From Filosporella fistucella (Eukaryota; Ascomycota; Leotiomycetes; Helotiales): a stretch of DNA of 64,000 nucleotides. The translations under genes were made by a program, and so were the position numbers. Under the pieces are notes generated by a model. It had not been told where the DNA came from. It ran no database searches and saw only the letters and a list, made by a program, of their open reading frames with translations. How positions within the stretch are numbered: the stretch's first letter is position 1; the number at the start of each line of letters is the position of its first letter. Positions 57,288 to 64,000 of the stretch are shown here, piece after piece. The DNA is taken from NCBI GenBank assembly GCA_030077755.1, contig JAQJZZ010000013.1, positions 1,054,001-1,118,000 of the forward strand, in the 5' to 3' direction.

Positions 57288-58403
57288 CTACTCATTTTCG
57301 GCTGGTTGCTCGACAGCAATAGTCTCATACTCGGGAGGTGGACCTTGGTGAGCAATGAAGCCCTTAGTCTCTTCGGGAACGTCCAGACAAGCGTCTTTCT
57401 GGGAGACTTCGTGATAATGGGATCTTTGTCCACGGCGGAAAAGAATCCGCCATGCGAAGATGACGATATGGCCGACGACCATTCCGATCAAACTGGCTGT
57501 GATGCCGACCATAATGCCGATAATCACCGGGATGAAGACGTGAAGTACAACGCTTCGTAAGAATCGGGCAATACCTCCATGCTTCTGGTGGTGGTGACGG
57601 AACTTTCCATGGGGTCCATGGGGTCCATTATTCGGGCGAGGGCGAGAGTGGTGGCCGTGGTGAGGTTTCCGGTGAGGGACAACAGGAACATCATCTGGTC
57701 GAGATTTTGATCCGCAGCCCTTCAACTTCAACTTTGCAAGTCTATCTGCAACGATAGCTCTCCACTTGCAGAGAACGGTAGTGCACTCCTGGTCGTCGCC
57801 AGTGAGTGTGGATGAGTCGCTCTTTGGAGCAGTGATGACAGCGTTAGCAATCATCAGGGTGCCGCTTTGAGTGTCGAAAAGCTCAAGATCGATGCTTGGG
57901 AGGCCACTGAGGAATTTATCGGCAACTTCAACAATCTCGAGATGAACCTTGACCAGTTCAAGCTGATTATCGGAGTCGGATACGGGTCGTCGCACGCTTA
58001 AAGCATAGCCTAGCTTTGGAGTCGAGGCATATTCCCATGTATTATCGGCACTCTTAACCATTTGAGATGCTGTTAGAGGCTGCATGAAAGATTCAGACGC
58101 TGGATCTACAGGATAAATCTGCAGACCATTCAGCATGAGATAGTCCACACCGTTGTGGAGGATGGTGAAGTTGAGCTGAAGGATGCTATCAACCTGGACA
58201 GTGTGCATCTTGCCCTCGAGATCGGTAGATACAGGACATCCGGGGCAGTTGATCTCCATAACTCTGCTGTCCATAGCAATAGCATCTTCGAAGGGTAGGG
58301 TCTTAATCTTGTCGATGTAGACGGGTGATATCTCGGAAGGAATAAGGAAGCCTTGGGAAAGCCCAGTAAGGGCTGTCAAGGCGGCGACTTTGGAGAAATG
58401 CAT
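57288..58403 (-). CDS. Secretory-pathway, His-rich single-pass membrane protein of unknown function
   Basis: One exon, 371 aa, ATG at 58403. A signal peptide (MHFSKVAALTALTGLSQGFL) leads a ~200-residue luminal/extracellular domain with a CPGC motif near residue 53. A His/Arg/Pro-rich linker follows (HHGHHSRPRPNNGPHG), then a long hydrophobic segment (FIPVIIGIMVGITASLIGMV and onward). The cytosolic tail contains PPPEYETI; PPxY is the docking site of WW-domain ubiquitin ligases such as Rsp5 and its adaptors. Similar proteins with signal peptide, Cys-x2-Cys, His-rich linker and one TM occur widely in filamentous fungi as unnamed families. No function is known to me. The His-rich segment might bind metal, but that is speculation. 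Confidence 0.8.
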   Translation of the reverse strand: MHFSKVAALTALTGLSQGFLIPSEISPVYIDKIKTLPFEDAIAMDSRVMEINCPGCPVSTDLEGKMHTVQVDSILQLNFTILHNGVDYLMLNGLQIYPVDPASESFMQPLTASQMVKSADNTWEYASTPKLGYALSVRRPVSDSDNQLELVKVHLEIVEVADKFLSGLPSIDLELFDTQSGTLMIANAVITAPKSDSSTLTGDDQECTTVLCKWRAIVADRLAKLKLKGCGSKSRPDDVPVVPHRKPHHGHHSRPRPNNGPHGPHGKFRHHHQKHGGIARFLRSVVLHVFIPVIIGIMVGITASLIGMVVGHIVIFAWRILFRRGQRSHYHEVSQKDACLDVPEETKGFIAHQGPPPEYETIAVEQPAENE

Positions 58404-59322
58404 GTTTGCGAACTACCTCTGCGGTAGTAGAATGTAAGATGATGCGCTTGGGATGATAGAAGTGATGAGAGTTGTTTCTTTGTCGTTGTCTCGAAGACCT
58501 GCTTCTAACAAGTTGGTGGCGACATCAAAGGAAACACGAGGTGAGGTGATATGGGATTCGAATGGAATCTAAAACAAGCTAGCGTGGTGTCGGAAGAGGA
58601 ATGGATGCGGGATGGCGGGGCTGTGTTTGAGAGAGGCAGGGGTGGGCTCCTGAAATAAATCCACACTGTCGACATGAATAACTTGTCTCGTTTGTTCAAC
58701 CAGCCGAGTTATTTGCCCTCAATATTCACATTGACATTATTCGAGTCACAATATTCTGAGGGTGCACAATCACAACAAACAATGTGCTTGAGAGAGCCGG
58801 GCAATTTCCCCCACCACGAAGAATGGCCCTTTGCCTCTGGTTGCTCTGTGCCTCAAGTACACTTACGAGTGCGGTTGACAAATTTCACATTCGTTCGTAC
58901 ATTACATAGAACTTCCTAATCCAACATCTCGAAATTACTTCGAAGTATCCCAAAGCGCCCAAGCTTACAATTTCGTGAGAGCTGCTGCTGAATAAGAGCA
59001 CCAAATGTCAAACGGTCAGGCTCTTGACGGGCAAGATCGACTGAAGACGTCATCCCGCATCAAGGTAGGGTTATGGGCCAAGAGGACTCGAGACGAGCAA
59101 AGCACGAAGAAAATATCCATTTGATTTCTGTCTCTTCACATTGAAGCATTGCATTCAATTCAATCCATCACTCAATTGATTGCTCTCTTATCTCCTCTCT
59201 TCTTAAAAGTACCCTGCCGTTCGTCTGCATTTCTACAGTTTGCTTGGTGCAACCCGTGGATGCTTCTTCGTGTTTGATCTCAGCTATCTTTGTTCTCGTT
59301 TGAAGCTTATAGCTCCGTCAAA
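58404..59322. other. Divergent intergenic region
   Basis: Promoters and leaders of the membrane-protein and SDR genes. No other feature was recognised. Confidence 0.5.
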
Positions 59323-60590
59323 ATGTTTAGATCACAATTGCTTCGCAGTGCAGCTCGAGCCGCAACTGCTTCCTCAAGACCAATTGTATCTCGACCTGCT
59401 TCGGTCATCTCCGCACCACGCACAATCCACAGCACATCGTCTCTCCGTCGAGACGACACCAAAGGAGAAGGACACGAAGGTTCCTTCGCACGCACAGACT
59501 CGTCCGTTCAAGTCGAATACCCAGAGGAAAACGAACTGCCTTCGAGTACTCCCGTTCAGGGCAGAGGTGGAATGCATTTTAGGCGTACACTGGCATCGTT
59601 CTCACTTGAGGGGCGTGTTGGGGTTGTGACTGGAGGTGCCCGTGGTCTCGGTTTGGTCATGAGTCAAGCCATGGTAATTTCTGGAGCAGATGTTGCGATT
59701 GTAGATCTGAACAGTAGGTTTTGTATGCCTGCGACTCGGGACAACTACTGAGCCCCAACAGAGGAAGAAGCTTCAAAACAGGCAGAAGAGCTTGTCAAGG
59801 CATACGTCAAGGAAAACCCAGGAGCAGACAAGTAGGACTCGATATGTACCGGGCAAGCGATCTTGCTAATGAGTGTATAGAATCCCAAAGGTCACAGCAC
59901 ATTACGCTGATGTCTCTTCACAAGAATCTGTCGAAGCTGCTATCGCAGAAATTATTGCCGACCATGGGAAAATCGACAATCTAGTTACCTCTGCGGGCTT
60001 CACAGAGAACTTCGAAGCCATCAACTATCCAATCGACAGAGTGCGAAAGCTCTGGGGCGTGAACGTCGATGGTACATACTTGTTTGCAATCGCAGTAGCG
60101 AAACATCTGATGGAGCGTAAAGCTCCTGGAGCTATGGTCTTCATCGGAAGCATGTCCGGAGCCGTTGTCAATGTGCCACAACCACAAGCACCATATAACG
60201 CTGCCAAAGCTGCAGTCAGACATTTAGCATCGAGTTTAGCGGTCGAATGGGCTCAACATAATATTCGTGTCAACTGTATCTCACCAGGATACATGCTTAC
60301 GGCCCTGTAAGTGCTTTTCCTCATCACCCAATCCATTTCTAATAGAACCAGCACCAAGAAGATTCTCGACGATAACCCAGATCTGAAAAGCAAGTGGACG
60401 TCTCTTATTCCTCAAGGTAAAATGGGAGACCCAGAGGACTTGATGGGTGCAGTCACTTTCTTGTCTTCGGATGCGGCAGCCTATATTACAGGTAAGTTCA
60501 AGCTTGAACCAGCTTGCTAAAATAATTGTGACTGATCGTCTTGGCTCAGGTGCGGACATTCGGGTAGATGGCGGTTACACACTTACATAG
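59323..60590 (+). CDS. Mitochondrial SDR, D-arabinitol 2-dehydrogenase-like
   Basis: Five exons, 59323-59713, 59762-59831, 59881-60306, 60346-60491 and 60550-60590, give 357 aa. The start MFRSQLLRSAARAATASSRP is a strong mitochondrial presequence, and the protein is about 80 residues longer than a bare SDR. Cofactor motif GGARGLG and the NAG-like SAG (in LVTSAGF) are visible, as are the catalytic Ser in FIGSMSG and YNAAK. The tail ADIRVDGGYTLT is classical. Overall it resembles sorbose/L-xylulose reductase and D-arabinitol 2-dehydrogenase. These interconvert polyols and ketoses (arabinitol to ribulose) with NAD(P)H. The precise substrate cannot be read from the sequence. Phases at all four introns agree. 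Confidence 0.9.
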
Positions 60591-63500
60591 ACATGTTTTC
60601 CCGGGTTTGGTCTGCTTATAGGCCTTTGGTTGTGCTCTAGATTGGCTATATAGACTTGCATTGATGAAAATATTGGAGCGTGACACAAAAGCACGTTCTG
60701 AACCTCAATGCGAATGTCCTTCTTTCCCGTGGTGTTGAAGGTTGCAAAAGACAGCATGGACAAATTCCGATTCCACAGTATAAGTCCCATATTCCAACTC
60801 ATCTCACGTGCGGCCTCACTTTCGTCATCTTCCGATAAGGTACTGTTCTGTTAGGATATAGAAGTATCTGTCTGTATATATATTTGAGGAAATATTTCAA
60901 TCTGTACCGTGATAGATACGGAAAAGACCTACAAACGAGAACGTTGTGAATATCTTGTGCCACTATTCAACGACGTGGATGCAACGTCAGGGCCAGGTAC
61001 ATACCTGAATACCTAGAAGGATCTGGCCACACAAATGTAGGCATCAAAAGCAAACTTTAATGAGTGGCGAAGTCAAATGTACCAGCGACCCAGAACTTTG
61101 GAAACTGGGAAAATGGCTTGCTATGAGGATCGCGATGTAGCGCCTCCGAATTCCGCGAACCGGGATAATGACACAATTTATTTCTTTGTTTGACCTCACG
61201 ATCTTGAGATATGTGCTCAGTCATTTGGATATATCTGGTAGTATTGTGTTATCATTTATCGCCCACAATTGCTCTTTTATAGACTCGGCGTTGCATCGTG
61301 GTAGATACAGAAGAAGCATTGGATCGTTGCTTCTTTTGCCGGCTTTCTTAGCCCGGTTGACGAGATGGTCAGTTTTTGACAAGTGACGGGAAAAGTGATC
61401 AGGTTTGCTTTGCCGGGGTGTGCTAGTTCGTCCCTTGCATTTGATTCCAGCTCCTCGGCTGCATGGGCTAAACGTGGGGTCTTGGATCAGTGGGGGGCCT
61501 ATATAAGAATTCAAGAAACGTTCTAGAATAATTGAATGGACGATTGGCAGTTGGAGGGGTCAGATGATGATAGTGGCACTCTGCATTAGGAATGCGGCTG
61601 ACCGAGGATCGATGGAGATAGGAGATAGCTTGGGTTGCTGGGTAAATTGTATGTAATGGATTTGTGGGACGAGTTGGGGGCGTCGTTGCGTTGCAGAGTC
61701 CTTTGCTGACTCCTATTGCTCTATGGGTTCTTGTCTGACGAGATGCTGACATTTCTCGATCACTTGCAGCATGAGATACTGAACCATCTACGAGCCGCCC
61801 AACCTGAGTCGAAGTCCCAACAGATTCGAAAGCTGTGCCACGGGCGGAGACAAGACTGAATGGCCGGCTATATATCACAATAATATGTTTGAGTGTCACA
61901 CGACGTTGGTCAAAACGAACCTAGGAGAACGAGGTCAGCAGCCTGGCGGAAGGTCATCCGGCGAAGGACAGGAACAGTGGTTGAATGGAATACCAGTAGG
62001 AGTACTGAGCAGTCCAGGCAAGTAGCTTTTTCTGACCCCACCTTTGAGGTTATGCCAGCCAGGCAAAGCAATGCTGGAACGTGGAAGCCAATGCGAGTAG
62101 AGCAGGAACCGAAATGGCGACTTGTGACCAGGAAAAGAGCCACTAATTTCGCAAAAGACCTTCGGTCGCTGCCCAAAGCAAGTCGGAAGGAAAGAAATCC
62201 AATGTAGGATGTGGGGTGGACTCCGTAGACTCATAGAGGGGGTTAAGCAATCGAGGCGGTGAAGGCCCTTTGACACAGGAGAGCTTGCTCGTCTGAATTC
62301 GAATCCTACAGAATGGCAAGATGCGGCAGTGGAGGTTGGTCAGAGGTAACAAGACACCGACAAGTCAGATGTAGACTTCCTGCAAGCCCGTTTGAACATG
62401 CAGTAAGAAGAGCCGGGTAGAGGGGGCTTGAGGCTTTGGCTTCACGGAGCAATTGCCTCTCGGGACAAGAGACTCAGAGCGCCATCATCCCCTCGATGAA
62501 ACAAACAAATAACGGCAGGTGACTAGATGTGCCGAAAGGGACAGAAGGAAGTCCGAGTCGTCGGCTGCATCGTTTTTGAAGTACTTTTGGCATCGCCGGC
62601 TGATCCAGGGAGCCGTCAAGTTTGGTTCCGGAGAGATTGGATAGCGATAGCATGCATATATGTGTATTTTTATGTATGTGCAGAGACGACTTTTGAGACT
62701 GCAGAACGCTGAAACGGGGACGTTATAGTGACGGATCTATCAACCTTGAGCAGAGAGGAAAGCAAGGGATTTGACAAGAGCGAGCAGCAGTGAGAGCCAA
62801 AGCTGAATTGAATCGAGCTGGGCCGAAACGACAGTTATTTTCGTATTGTGACCGTTGATGTCAAGCATACAGCGAAGAAGAAAATCACTATCGCCAGCAA
62901 GGATGAGCCTAGGCGGTATTAAGATACCTTGGTACCTAGGAAACAACAGGAGTCCGAGCCAACCTTCCGGGTTCAAGTACTTGTAAGTAGGAAGGTATCG
63001 TGATGTTGTTTTAGGTAGCAAAGTCTATGCACGACCAAGCTGGGCGAATGGCAGCAAAGCAGGAAGGCAACAATACCATACAAGTGGCATGGAATAGCTT
63101 CACACTCACTTAGGGCAACTGGTAACTCCATGTACCGACCGACCATACTCGTACTTGGTATGCTTTTGCCTTCACCTAGACTGCCTCGACTGGCTTGGCT
63201 GCCCTGGTTGCCATGCTGTGAGCTTTTGATGAATCCTTACATCCTTACTGGCGTACAGCTCGCCTCGCCGGGCCATGCAGCAGCGGACAGAGCCCTGTGC
63301 ATTTTGCTGGAGTCCCTGGGAAACAAACCCAAAACCACATGTTGGGCTGCACTCTATGCTGTTCCCCGAGCCTACAAGTACGCTACAGGGCTTTATGTCT
63401 GGGCACCCCTCCCCTGTGGTCGCAGCCATCACCTCACCCACTTCATCACCCTTCCCTTCCTTTGCTTTCCCTTCTCACAACACCATCACACTCCTTCACA

Positions 63501-64000
63501 CAGTCCACATACTATACTAGTACAACACCCATGCAAAATTCAGAGTCAGGATGTTCCATCCCAAGTCCAAGTCCATGTCCATATCCAAATCCATCCCACT
63601 CCGATCCGCCGCCATCGCCGTCACTTGAGCCGAAGAATTTCGTGCCGTCCGTTTCCACAACCTCCTCCACCACTATCACCACCACTATTCATCACCACCA
63701 CCACCACCGCCGGCCGAGTCCAGCCCAGCTTGCCTCTGCACGCCTCTCCACCATAGTGACTGTACTACTGCTCTCGCTCCACAGCTCCCCTACCTTACCT
63801 TCCCTTACCTTACCTTAGCTGTTCAAGACAATACTCCGCACTCTACCCGGTGTGTGTGCTAGACTTGACTGAACTTTCATACCTTTTCGTCTGTCACTAC
63901 TCATTTGTCCATTGTCAACCTCTTACCTCTTACATCCTCCCACCTCACCTCATATCACCTCACGTTACATACCCATACAGAATCATCTCACGCTATTTTA
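60591..64000. other. Gene-free right end of the window
   Basis: 3.4 kb with no gene I can support. The first few hundred bases are the 3' flank of the SDR gene. From about 63400 to the end the plus strand turns CT-rich (repeated CCTTACC and TCACC words, for example 63789-63815), as in leaders of other genes here. A plus-strand gene may begin just beyond the window. Numerous open frames are short and lack domains. Confidence 0.45.

Noticed and set aside
60591..64000. Several 70-208 aa frames at the right end
   Set aside because: Low-complexity or composition-driven translations without domains or splice support.

Overview
The window is nuclear DNA of a filamentous ascomycete. Most genes are broken by short GT-AG introns of about 45-120 nt, many with a CTAAC-like branch site. 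The closest-looking protein relatives (ApsA/Num1, Whi3, Cti6, Rsr1, Tda3, a leucine-degradation gene pair) are Pezizomycotina-type, and a leotiomycete (Helotiales-like) source is my best guess. That guess rests on general resemblance, not on a search. No prophage, plasmid, CRISPR or intact transposon is visible. Gene density is moderate, with several long gene-free stretches. All gene models were assembled by eye from reading frames and splice signals; exon coordinates given are frame-consistent unless stated otherwise.

Layout. 84-1846 (+) is a trypsin-like protease-domain protein. 4218-5329 (+) is the Ras-type GTPase Rsr1/Bud1. A decayed 93-95 bp tandem repeat lies near 6.0 kb. 8280-9889 (-) is a 12-exon PQ-loop membrane protein. 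10695-10779 (-) is an intron-containing tRNA-Gly(UCC). 10.8-16.6 kb is a large gene-poor stretch. 16615-18345 (+) is a Whi3-type RNA-binding protein. 19.6-20.25 kb (+) looks like a non-coding host gene whose introns carry C/D-box snoRNAs. U2 snRNA follows at about 20720-20884 (+). 21443-24094 is a divergent pair: Tda3-like FAD oxidoreductase (-) and Irc24-like SDR (+). Next come an F-box-like protein (-), a doubtful small Cys-rich protein (-), and the very large PH/coiled-coil cortex protein ApsA/Num1 (-, 27586-32472).

The second half holds splicing factor Cwc24 (+), a secreted Cys-rich protein (-), a copper amine oxidase ending in SKL (-), an importin-7/Nmd5-type karyopherin with 11 exons (+), a GFA/CENP-V-like protein (+), an unknown basic protein (-), the PHD-finger Rpd3L subunit Cti6 (+), and a bZIP-like gene that appears dead (-). 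Then come the divergent leucine-catabolism pair isovaleryl-CoA dehydrogenase (-) and methylcrotonyl-CoA carboxylase beta (+), a secreted/membrane His-rich protein (-), and a mitochondrial arabinitol-dehydrogenase-like SDR (+). The last 3.4 kb shows no gene.

Functional themes are polarity and cell-cycle control (Rsr1, Whi3, ApsA/Num1), RNA processing (U2, snoRNAs, Cwc24), and leucine breakdown, where IVD and MCC-beta share one 259-bp promoter. The most unusual observations are the snoRNA host locus next to U2, the bZIP relic whose four stop codons are each one C-to-T change from a sense codon, micro-exons of 6-16 nt, and an unresolved splice junction in the PQ-loop gene.
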